Below are positions 1-6,188 of a stretch of DNA of 12,162 bases, piece by piece. Position numbers and translations under genes: made by a program. Positions within the stretch are counted from its first letter, which is position 1. The number at the start of each line of letters is the position of its first letter. Origin of the DNA: Candidatus Kappaea frigidicola (GTDB lineage Bacteria; Omnitrophota; Gorgyraeia; JAGLLT01); contig JAVCCI010000088.1 of the NCBI GenBank assembly GCA_030765555.1, positions 1 to 12,162 of the forward strand, written 5' to 3'. The notes beneath the pieces are model-generated. The model was not told the DNA's origin. It was given only the letters and a program-made list of their open reading frames with translations, and did no database searches.

Positions 1-757
1 CAATAATTTCACCCTTACGACTCTGATCTTCCGTTGCTTCTGTGAAAACCTTATGCCTGACTGTGGCCATTTGTGGTCGATGATTTTGACACATAATGGT
101 CGCCATAATATTACCGCCAAAAGCAGGTCTTGTCTGAAGAAGTAATTTATTCTTCTTATCAATCTCAAGAGCCGTGCAATCTGCTGTTAATCCTGTATTA
201 AGCTTAATAGCTAAACGTGGAACTAATGAGCGGCCGATAGTCGTTGCACCGGCTAAGATAATCTCGGGCTTGTATTTCTTTATAATTTCAGTAATTACTG
301 CTGAATAAGGTCCGCTTTGATAATGATTTAATGTTGTATCTTCTATAATAATTACTTTATCAGCTCCTCTATGTATTAAACACTGAGCCTCTTCTTTAAC
401 ATCAGAGCCAAGTAAAACAGCAGTTAATTCAACCTTTAGTTCATCGGCTAACTCTCTGCCCTTATTTAATAATTCATATGATACCGACTGCACTTTGTTA
501 TTTTTTTGCTCAGCTAAGACCCAGACACCCTTGGCATCTTCAAGAGAAACTACTGATTTGAAACCAGCTTTTTTTTCCATTTCAATGGCTTCAAACTTGC
601 ACTTTAAAACACATGCCCCACACAAAGTACATTTATCATAATCTATCTTGGCTTTTTTGCCCTGCATATAAATAGCATCATAAGGACACACTCCTAAACA
701 GGCTTGACAACCAACACATTTATCTTCAAGTATCTGAATACCTTTTAAAACTTTCAA
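1..757 (-). CDS. etfA: Electron transfer flavoprotein alpha subunit with N-terminal ferredoxin domain (partial, C-terminus off the window)
   Basis: Partial gene: 252 codons are visible and the C-terminal FAD domain lies beyond position 1. I translated it by hand. The start is TTG at 755-757, inside a TTGA overlap with the etfB stop, with an AAGGGG Shine-Dalgarno 5 nt upstream. Residues 14-25 read CVGCQACLGVCP and residues 43-53 CTLCGACVLKC, two CxxCxxCxxxC motifs expected to bind two [4Fe-4S] clusters; the second lacks the usual proline after its last Cys. After this come the EtfA N-domain and conserved stretches LAGATTIGRSLVPRLA (168-183), LNTGLTADCT (186-195) and RPAFGGNIMAT (210-220). ETF alpha/beta dimers carry electrons to or from acyl-CoA dehydrogenases. 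Ferredoxin-fused EtfA is known from anaerobes such as Acetobacterium woodii (CarE, LctC). The partner genes are directly upstream. Family is certain; direction of electron flow is inference. Confidence 0.95.
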   Translation of the reverse strand, partial: MKVLKGIQILEDKCVGCQACLGVCPYDAIYMQGKKAKIDYDKCTLCGACVLKCKFEAIEMEKKAGFKSVVSLEDAKGVWVLAEQKNNKVQSVSYELLNKGRELADELKVELTAVLLGSDVKEEAQCLIHRGADKVIIIEDTTLNHYQSGPYSAVITEIIKKYKPEIILAGATTIGRSLVPRLAIKLNTGLTADCTALEIDKKNKLLLQTRPAFGGNIMATIMCQNHRPQMATVRHKVFTEATEDQSRKGEII

Positions 758-1536
758 TTTATCCCCTTAATCACACCTGATATTTTTTCAACAATGTCAG
801 ATACTTCACCCTCAAATATTTCACCTTTTTGGCGCTGGGGGGGTGAGAAAATTTTTACTACTTGAGTAGGTGATCCATCTAAACCTAAATACTCAGCTTT
901 AACATCTAAATCAGCAGCACTTATTTTCTTTATTTCAGCTTTCTTTGATTTCATCATACCTTTCAAAGAAGGTATCCTTGGTTCATTTATCTCTTTAACT
1001 ACTGTCATAAGACAAGGTAGCGAAGCTTCGATAACTTCATACCCCTCTTCTATTAATCTCTCCACTGTTACTTTGCCATCTTCTATTTTTTCTATTTTTT
1101 TTACATAGGTTAGCTGTGGAATATTTAAATGCACAGCAATGCCAGGGCCCACTTGAGCCGTATCTCCATCAGCCGCCTGTTTTCCGCAAAGAATAATATC
1201 AAATTTCCCCAGGACTTTAATGCCATTAGCAAGAGTATAGCTTGTAGCCCAAGTATCACTGCCGGCAAAAGCGCGGTCTGATAAAAGAACTCCCTCATCA
1301 ACACCCATGGAAATCGCTTCCCTTAAAATGCTTTCTGCTTGAGGTGGCCCCATAGTAAGAACAGTTATTTTTCCTTCATGTTGTTCTTTTATACGCAAAG
1401 CTTCCTCAACAGCATACCTGTCAAAAGGATTCATGATTGACTCAACACCCTCTCTTATCAAAGTATTGGTCTTGGGGTTAATTTTGACATCCGTTGTATC
1501 TGGCACCTGTTTTATACAGACTACAATATTAAGCAA
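754..1536 (-). CDS. etfB: Electron transfer flavoprotein beta subunit
   Basis: 260 aa, the normal length for EtfB. It begins MLNIVVCIKQVPDT, the standard ETF-beta N-terminus, and carries MGPPQAE (62-68), CGKQAADGDTAQVGPGIA (117-134) and the late family signature around AEYLGLDGSP. The DGDTAQVGP loop (123-131) matches clostridial-type ETFs that bind a second FAD instead of AMP and can bifurcate, rather than the mitochondrial type; this reading rests on family knowledge. It forms a dimer with the EtfA encoded next and serves the acyl-CoA dehydrogenase encoded 17 nt upstream. The start is TTG (1534-1536) with AGAGG 6 nt before it. The end overlaps the etfA start by four bases (TTGA). Function as EtfB is secure; bifurcation is inferred. 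Confidence 0.95.
   Translation of the reverse strand: MLNIVVCIKQVPDTTDVKINPKTNTLIREGVESIMNPFDRYAVEEALRIKEQHEGKITVLTMGPPQAESILREAISMGVDEGVLLSDRAFAGSDTWATSYTLANGIKVLGKFDIILCGKQAADGDTAQVGPGIAVHLNIPQLTYVKKIEKIEDGKVTVERLIEEGYEVIEASLPCLMTVVKEINEPRIPSLKGMMKSKKAEIKKISAADLDVKAEYLGLDGSPTQVVKIFSPPQRQKGEIFEGEVSDIVEKISGVIKGIN
763..768 (-). promoter_or_regulatory. Ribosome binding site of etfA (supports TTG start)
   Basis: AAGGGG on the minus strand, 5 nt before the TTG at 755-757 and within the last codons of etfB. No ATG or GTG lies between it and the first ferredoxin cysteine in this frame, so it decides the TTG start and implies translational coupling with etfB. Confidence 0.75.
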
Positions 1537-1542
1537 AATTTA

Positions 1543-1547
1543 CCTCT
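1543..1547 (-). promoter_or_regulatory. Ribosome binding site of etfB (supports TTG start)
   Basis: AGAGG on the minus strand, 6 nt before the TTG at 1534-1536, in the 17-nt gap after the acyl-CoA dehydrogenase stop. It fixes the start, which agrees with the canonical EtfB N-terminus. Confidence 0.65.
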
Positions 1548-1553
1548 TTTATA

Positions 1554-2708
1554 TTATTTTTTTCGTGACTCTTTTAAAAGATTTGCAGCGATTATATTTC
1601 GCTGAATTTGATTAGTACCCTCATATATCTGAGTAATCTTAGCATCTCGCATATATTTTTCTATTGGGTAATCTTTCATGTAACCATAGCCACCGTATAC
1701 TTGAATACAATCTACAGTTACCTTCATGGCGACATCTGAAGCATACATCTTACTCATGGCAGATACTCCTGCCACATTACCCTTCTTAGCATCAATCATT
1801 CTGGCCGTTGAATAGACCAAAGCTCTCGCGGCTTCTATTTCTGTTGCCATATCGGCTAACATAAACTGAATGCCCTGAAAGCTAGAAATAGCCTTACCAA
1901 ATTGTCTTCGCTGCATAGCATATGCAACTGTAAGATCTAAAGCTCCCTGAGCTATACCTAAAGCCTGAGCCGCAACACCTGGTCTTGATATATCAAAAGT
2001 ACGCATAGTGGCAATAAAACCCATGCCTTCCTTGCCAAGAATATTTTCGGCTGGAACCTTGCAATCATTAAAAACTAATTCGGAAGTAGCCGAAGCTCGT
2101 ATTCCTAATTTGTCTTCTTTTTTCCCAAAAGTAAAACCTTTAGTACCCTTCTCAACAATAAAAGCTGTTGCCCCTCTGGCACCCTTAGCTTTATTTGTCA
2201 TAGCAATAACAACATATGTATCAGCAACCTCACCATTAGTAATGAAATGCTTCATGCCGTTTAAGAGGTAATGGTCTCCTTCTTTCTTTGCTGTAGTTTG
2301 AATGGCAGAAGCATCACTTCCAGCTTCTGGTTCTGTAACAGCAAAGGCAGCAAGTTTTTTCCCACTAGCTAAATCTGGAAGGTATTTCTTTTTCTGCTCA
2401 TCATTACCCATGATTAGAATAGGAAGGGTTCCTAGGGCACTAGCTGCATAGCAAACAGCTATACCACCACAAGCCTTGGAAAGCTCTTCTGTAACAAGGC
2501 AAAGCTCAAAAACTCCTCCACCAAAACCACCATATTCCTCAGGAAGATACACACCAAAAAGATCGCTATCAGCTAGAACCTTCATAGCTTCATAGGGAAA
2601 TTTGCATGTCTCATCTAGTTCTTTAGCAACAGGTCTAATTTTCTCGTCAGCAATCTTACGAGCTAAATCCTGCATCATCTTCTGTTCTTCGGTCAAAAGA
2701 TAATCCAT
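1554..2708 (-). CDS. Acyl-CoA dehydrogenase (short-chain/butyryl-CoA dehydrogenase-like)
   Basis: 384 aa, the usual length of a short/medium-chain acyl-CoA dehydrogenase. Both family signatures are present: AVTEPEAGSDASA (123-135) and, near the C-terminus, QVYGGYGYMKDYPIEKYMRD (336-355) followed by ITQIYEGTNQIQR. The catalytic base is E363 in YEGT, the position used by butyryl- and short-chain enzymes. RRQFGK (267-272) is the conserved FAD-contacting segment. The enzyme is a cytosolic FAD flavoprotein catalysing reversible acyl-CoA/enoyl-CoA conversion with ETF. It starts 9 nt after the fabF stop, with AGGAG (2715-2719) overlapping that stop, so it is cotranscribed with the fatty-acid genes. 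Whether it acts as dehydrogenase or, with a bifurcating ETF, as enoyl-CoA or enoyl-ACP reductase cannot be told from sequence. Chain-length specificity is unknown, so I give no symbol. Confidence 0.95.
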   Translation of the reverse strand: MDYLLTEEQKMMQDLARKIADEKIRPVAKELDETCKFPYEAMKVLADSDLFGVYLPEEYGGFGGGVFELCLVTEELSKACGGIAVCYAASALGTLPILIMGNDEQKKKYLPDLASGKKLAAFAVTEPEAGSDASAIQTTAKKEGDHYLLNGMKHFITNGEVADTYVVIAMTNKAKGARGATAFIVEKGTKGFTFGKKEDKLGIRASATSELVFNDCKVPAENILGKEGMGFIATMRTFDISRPGVAAQALGIAQGALDLTVAYAMQRRQFGKAISSFQGIQFMLADMATEIEAARALVYSTARMIDAKKGNVAGVSAMSKMYASDVAMKVTVDCIQVYGGYGYMKDYPIEKYMRDAKITQIYEGTNQIQRNIIAANLLKESRKK

Positions 2709-2717
2709 AGTTTTCTC

Positions 2718-3965
2718 CTAACTTTTATTAAATTTCTTAATAGCGATGGTTGCATTATGCCCCCCGAAACCCAAGCTATTACTTAAAGCCATATTAAAAT
2801 CAACTTTTCTGGCTTCATTAGGGACGTAATCAAGGTCACAATCCGGATCTGGCACAGAATAATTAATAGTAGGAGGAATAATTCCTTCTTTTAAGGCTAG
2901 AGCAGTTGCAGCTGCTTCAATTGCACCTGCCGCTCCCAGCATATGACCAGTCATAGATTTAGTTGAGCTTATCATTAATTTTTGGGCATGTTCTTTAAAT
3001 ACTGCTTTTATAGCTTTTGTTTCTACTTTATCATTTAGAATTGTTGATGTTCCGTGAGCATTTATATAATCTACATTCTCAGCAGATACACCAGCATCTT
3101 CAAGGGCTAATTCCATCGAGCGTATTGCTCCTTTTGCATCAGGGTCAGGTGCAGTTATGTGATATGCATCGCAAGTAGCCCCATACCCTACTACCTCAGC
3201 GACTATATCAGCTTTTCTCACTTGAGCATGTTCCAGTGACTCCAAAATCAGAATAGCTGCTCCCTCAGCCATTATAAATCCATCTCTTTCTTTATCAAAA
3301 GGACGACTAGCATGAGCAGGATCATCATTCCTAGTAGAAAGTGCTTTAGCTGAACAAAATCCAGCAAGACCTAAGGGAGTTATCGCATTTTCTGTACCAC
3401 CAGCAACCATAACATCTGCTTTTCCGTTTTGAATAATGCGATATGCTTCTCCAATCCCATGATTACTTGACGCACAAGCGGTTACTACTGAAAAATTAGG
3501 ACCTTTTAAATTATAATTTATAGCAATTTGACCCGGTGCCATATTAATAATAAGCATGGGAATAAGAAAAGGAGATACCCTTTTGGCACCTTTCTCCAAT
3601 AGGATTTTATGCTGTTGCTCAATAGTTGTAAGACCACCAATCCCAGAAGCCACCAAACAACCCATTCTCTCTGGATTTTCACTCTCAAGATCTAACTTTG
3701 AATCCTTAATAGCTTCATCAGCAGCTGCTAGGGCATATTGCACAAACCCATCCATACGCCTAGCTTCTTTAGAATTAAGCAAATGAGATGCATCAAAATT
3801 TTTTATCTCACCAGCTATTTTGCTGGTGTGTTCTGAGACATCAAATTTAGTAATAGGTCCGATACCACCCTTGCCATTAATTATGGATGACCAAAATTCT
3901 GATTTTGAGTTACCAACAGGCGAAATAACACCTATACCGGTAATAACGACTCTTTTATTATTCAT
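2718..3965 (-). CDS. fabF: 3-oxoacyl-ACP synthase II (beta-ketoacyl-ACP synthase)
   Basis: 415 aa, typical for FabF. It condenses malonyl-ACP with acyl-ACP in each elongation cycle. The Cys-His-His triad of KAS I/II enzymes is complete: C164 in VVTACASSNHG, H304 in INAHGTST and H341 in SMTGHMLGAAGA; K336 in SSTKSMTGH is the conserved lysine. The glycine-rich C-terminal NSLGFGGHNA is also present. ATG start 22 nt after acpP, with only a weak GAAAG motif in front. Order acpP-fabF is the classical bacterial one, and the product works directly with that ACP. KAS I (FabB) is an alternative name for the same fold, but the pairing with acpP and the sequence favour FabF. Confidence 0.97.
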   Translation of the reverse strand: MNNKRVVITGIGVISPVGNSKSEFWSSIINGKGGIGPITKFDVSEHTSKIAGEIKNFDASHLLNSKEARRMDGFVQYALAAADEAIKDSKLDLESENPERMGCLVASGIGGLTTIEQQHKILLEKGAKRVSPFLIPMLIINMAPGQIAINYNLKGPNFSVVTACASSNHGIGEAYRIIQNGKADVMVAGGTENAITPLGLAGFCSAKALSTRNDDPAHASRPFDKERDGFIMAEGAAILILESLEHAQVRKADIVAEVVGYGATCDAYHITAPDPDAKGAIRSMELALEDAGVSAENVDYINAHGTSTILNDKVETKAIKAVFKEHAQKLMISSTKSMTGHMLGAAGAIEAAATALALKEGIIPPTINYSVPDPDCDLDYVPNEARKVDFNMALSNSLGFGGHNATIAIKKFNKS

Positions 3966-3987
3966 AATACTTTCTACAACAAATTAT

Positions 3988-4224
3988 TTACTTTTTAGTT
4001 TTTTCTTCAATATACTTAATAGCTAAATCAACTGTTGTCATTTTCTCTGCATCTTCATCAGGAATCTCTATTCCGAATTCATCCTCTAAGGCCATTACTA
4101 ATTCAACTGTATCAAGAGAATCTGCACCTAAATCATCTATAAAAGAAGACTGGGTTGTAATTTCCTCTTTTTTAACACCTAACTGTTCTGCAATTATTGA
4201 TATAACCTTTTTCTCTATGGACAT
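3988..4224 (-). CDS. acpP: Acyl carrier protein
   Basis: 78 aa, small and acidic, typical ACP. The phosphopantetheine attachment site is S36 in LGADSLDTVEL. The family C-terminal half (EFGIEIPDEDAEK, then IEE) is intact. ACP holds the growing acyl chain as a thioester for FabD, FabH, FabG and FabF. It has one of the two strongest Shine-Dalgarno sequences in the window (AGGAGG at 4233-4238, 8 nt before ATG), consistent with high ACP demand. It is the only gene of the set preceded by a long gap, which contains a palindrome (4253-4284) and repeats. This suggests separate control of acpP-fabF and the genes after it. Confidence 0.98.
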   Translation of the reverse strand: MSIEKKVISIIAEQLGVKKEEITTQSSFIDDLGADSLDTVELVMALEDEFGIEIPDEDAEKMTTVDLAIKYIEEKTKK

Positions 4225-4252
4225 TTTACTGTCCTCCTTTCTTAATGAGCAG

Positions 4253-4284
4253 ATAGTTTACAAAATGAAATGATTGTAAACTAT
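4253..4284 (-). promoter_or_regulatory. Palindrome upstream of acpP (candidate operator or leader hairpin)
   Basis: Perfect 10-bp arms, ATAGTTTACA (4253-4262) and TGTAAACTAT (4275-4284), separated by 12 nt. It ends 14 nt before the AGGAGG of acpP. The symmetry fits a dimeric repressor site or an mRNA leader stem-loop. It does not match the FapR operator consensus as I remember it, so no regulator is proposed. Confidence 0.5.
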
Positions 4285-4302
4285 AGGCCGTAAGGCCGCC
4301 TG

Positions 4303-4366
4303 CGAATTAATCCCGCATTTACCTAAAATTTCTATGTGCGGGATAAGTTCAGATATAGAACTTAGT
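4303..4366 (-). repeat. 64-bp intergenic repeat, copy nearest acpP
   Basis: 63 of 64 bases match the copy at 4427-4490 (offset 124; the single difference is 4354 versus 4478). Each copy holds two inverted repeats: ATCCCGCA (4310-4317) with TGCGGGAT (4337-4344), and TAAGTTC (4344-4350) with GAACTTA (4358-4364) around a 7-nt loop. This resembles REP/MITE-like dispersed hairpin elements. Only two copies are in the window, so dispersal in the genome is unproven. Confidence 0.9.
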
Positions 4367-4426
4367 TTTAATACTATTTACACAAAACAACAATTCATAG
4401 AACAAATAATTTATAAATCATGTAGT

Positions 4427-4490
4427 CGAATTAATCCCGCATTTACCTAAAATTTCTATGTGCGGGATAAGTTCAGACATAGAACTTAGT
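4427..4490 (-). repeat. 64-bp intergenic repeat, copy nearest fabG
   Basis: Direct repeat of 4303-4366 in the same orientation with one mismatch. Its outer end is also one arm of a larger hairpin with 4505-4517 next to the fabG stop, so this copy can fold in two competing ways. Confidence 0.9.
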
Positions 4491-4517
4491 CTCGCTTCAC
4501 TCGCCTAAGTTCTGTCT
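4475..4517 (-). repeat. Hairpin directly after the fabG stop
   Basis: The bases at 4475-4489 pair with 4505-4517 (13 base pairs with a 2-nt bulge), around a loop that contains the direct repeat GCGAG-TGAA-GCGAG on the minus strand. It lies 4 nt beyond the fabG stop. No T-run follows, so it is not a standard intrinsic terminator. It could protect the 3' end of the upstream transcript or cause partial attenuation before acpP; both are inference. Confidence 0.65.
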
Positions 4518-4521
4518 TCAC

Positions 4522-5259
4522 CTACATAAGCATGCCGCCATCAACCTGAATAACCTGACCGGTTATATATCTGGATTGCGGCGAACATAAGAACAAGGCT
4601 AAATTGGCTATATCATTTGTAGTACCCAATTCGCCCAATGGTATCATTTTTAGCATAGCTTCTTTTACAGTATCACTTAATGCATCTGTCATTTGAGTTT
4701 TAATATACCCAGGTGCAATTGCATTAGCCCTAACGCCTTTAGACCCAAGTTCTTTTGCTACTGTCTTAGTAAGAGCAATTAGCCCCGCCTTTGATGCAGC
4801 ATAATTAGCCTGACCCGGATTACCCATAAGACCAATAATTGAAGCCATATTCACAATAACTCCGCCTTTTTGCTTTAGCATAGGCCTGGAAACAGCTTTA
4901 ATCAAATTGAATGCACCTTTTAGATTTATACTTAAGACGCTATCCCAATCTTTTTCTTCCATACGAAGGAGCAATTTATCCCGAGTAATTCCAGCATTAT
5001 TGATAAGTATATCTATTCTTTCGAATTTGTCAAGAACATTGTTGATGAATTCTGTAACCTGTTGAAAAGAAGAGACATCTACTACGGACATCATCACTTC
5101 AACGCCCAATTTAGCAATATCTTTTTGAGCATTTTTAAGCTCATTTTCGTTTACATCACAAATTACTATCTTTGCTCCCTGTCCAGCCAATTTCAAGGCA
5201 ATTTCTTTACCTATTCCTCTGGCAGCTCCCGTAATAACTGCAACCTTGTCTTTTAACAT
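4522..5259 (-). CDS. fabG: 3-oxoacyl-ACP reductase
   Basis: 245 aa from the second of two adjacent ATGs. The AGGAG at 5264-5268 is 4 nt from the ATG at 5257-5259 but only 1 nt from the one at 5260-5262, so the second is the likelier start. Classical short-chain dehydrogenase/reductase: TGAARGIG cofactor loop (10-17), NNAG (87-90), and the catalytic set N112, S140, Y153, K157 (NYAASKAG). It reduces 3-oxoacyl-ACP to 3-hydroxyacyl-ACP. The residue at the end of beta-strand 2 is acidic (D35 in VICDVNE), which in this family usually favours NADH over NADPH, although R14 of the TGAARGIG loop remains. The start region overlaps the fabD stop, implying translational coupling. The position after fabD is the standard one, supporting FabG over a generic SDR. 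Confidence 0.95.
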   Translation of the reverse strand: MLKDKVAVITGAARGIGKEIALKLAGQGAKIVICDVNENELKNAQKDIAKLGVEVMMSVVDVSSFQQVTEFINNVLDKFERIDILINNAGITRDKLLLRMEEKDWDSVLSINLKGAFNLIKAVSRPMLKQKGGVIVNMASIIGLMGNPGQANYAASKAGLIALTKTVAKELGSKGVRANAIAPGYIKTQMTDALSDTVKEAMLKMIPLGELGTTNDIANLALFLCSPQSRYITGQVIQVDGGMLM

Positions 5260-6188
5260 CATGCTCCTAAGTCCTTTTTTACGTTTTCAATATCCTCTAA
5301 TGAACCTATATTGTAAACCTTCAGGTCTGGATTTATTCGCTTTAACAAGCCTTTTAAAACCTGACCAGGCCCAATTTCGAAGAAAACACTTACTCCATTA
5401 TTTGCCATATATTCTACTGATTTCTGCCAATACGTTGTCTGGCTCACTTGCTTAGAAAGATTTACTTTAATCATATCGGGTGCACCTTCTATGTCCCCGG
5501 TAACATTAAAAACCACATTACAAGCAGGCTCTTTAACCTTCGTCTTAACAAGCTCATTCTCAAGCTTTTGACTAGCCTCCTGCATAAGCTCAGTATGAAA
5601 AGGACCACTTACATTCAAGGGAAGGACTCTTTTGGCTCCCTTTTCTTTAGCTAGAACTTCAGCCGCTTTAAGATTATCATTCTTACCGGATATTACAATT
5701 TGTCCCGGACAATTTAAATTAGCTATAAAAGTTCCAGTTTCTTTAGTAATCTCACTAACCTTATCAATATCTAAACCAAGTAAGCTCAACATGCTACCTG
5801 GATTTAACTCAGAAGCTTGCTGCATAAATTTCCCGCGTTTAGCAACTAGAGCTACAGCAGTTTGAAAACTGATACTCTTGGCAGCTACTAATCCACTATA
5901 TTCTCCCAAGCTTAAACCAGCCACATAATCAGGAGTAACATTGATTCCTGAGGCCCTTAAGGCCTGTAGAGCTGCTATGCTTGCAGTTAATATAGCCGGC
6001 TGTGAAATATTTGTTAGAGAAAGCTCCTCAAGTGGACCATCAAAACATAATTTAAGAATATCAAAATCAACAATACTTTGAGCATCATCAAAAATTTCTT
6101 TTGACTCAGCAAAGGAATTATAAAAATCCTTGGACATGCCAACGCATTGCGCTCCCTGGCCAGGAAAAATAAACGCCTTTTTTACCAT
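5259..6188 (-). CDS. fabD: Malonyl-CoA:ACP transacylase
   Basis: 309 aa, normal for FabD. It moves malonyl from CoA to ACP, making the extender unit for FabH and FabF. Seen: FPGQGAQ (8-14) with the oxyanion Gln, nucleophile S93 in GLSLGEYSGL, R118 in AKRGKFMQ for the malonyl carboxylate, and H198 in SGPFHTELM as catalytic His. The nucleophile elbow is GLSLGE rather than the enterobacterial GHSLGE, a variant I recall as common in other phyla, so activity is expected. The ATG overlaps the end of fabH by 7 nt, with an AGGAG-type site about 10 nt upstream. The C-terminus overlaps fabG. Confidence 0.97.
   Translation of the reverse strand: MVKKAFIFPGQGAQCVGMSKDFYNSFAESKEIFDDAQSIVDFDILKLCFDGPLEELSLTNISQPAILTASIAALQALRASGINVTPDYVAGLSLGEYSGLVAAKSISFQTAVALVAKRGKFMQQASELNPGSMLSLLGLDIDKVSEITKETGTFIANLNCPGQIVISGKNDNLKAAEVLAKEKGAKRVLPLNVSGPFHTELMQEASQKLENELVKTKVKEPACNVVFNVTGDIEGAPDMIKVNLSKQVSQTTYWQKSVEYMANNGVSVFFEIGPGQVLKGLLKRINPDLKVYNIGSLEDIENVKKDLGA
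5264..5268 (-). promoter_or_regulatory. Ribosome binding site of fabG (chooses between two ATGs)
   Basis: AGGAG on the minus strand, at the very end of fabD. Spacing is 1 nt to the first ATG and 4 nt to the second, which favours the second. Confidence 0.6.

Larger units (their letters stand above)
4225..4521 (-). other. Structured intergenic region between fabG and acpP
   Basis: 297 bp with no credible gene, the only gene-free stretch of this size. Read towards acpP it holds a hairpin just after the fabG stop, a 64-bp repeat copy, a very AT-rich 60-bp spacer (4367-4426, 11 G/C bases by my count), a second repeat copy, a short GC-rich hairpin (GGCC, 4-nt loop, GGCC, 4286-4297), a 10-bp-arm palindrome and the acpP Shine-Dalgarno. 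No hairpin is followed by a T-run, so I call no intrinsic terminator. A promoter for acpP could lie in the AT-rich spacer, but I found no convincing -35/-10 pair. Confidence 0.8.

Noticed and set aside
4367..4426. Promoter for acpP in the AT-rich spacer
   Set aside because: The best pair I found on the minus strand, TTGTTC with 17 nt to TGTAAA, matches the sigma-70 consensus poorly, so I do not call it.
4303..4490. Two repeats with a 60-bp spacer considered as a CRISPR mini-array
   Set aside because: The repeat unit is 64 bp with two internal hairpins, there is only one spacer, and no cas gene is present.
4475..4517. Intrinsic terminator after fabG
   Set aside because: The stem is good but the bases that follow on the transcript (GAACTT) contain no U-run.
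5902..5920. FabD nucleophile motif GLSLGE instead of GHSLGE as a possible defect
   Set aside because: The serine, glycine and glutamate are intact and the GLSLGE variant is, from family knowledge, widespread in active enzymes.
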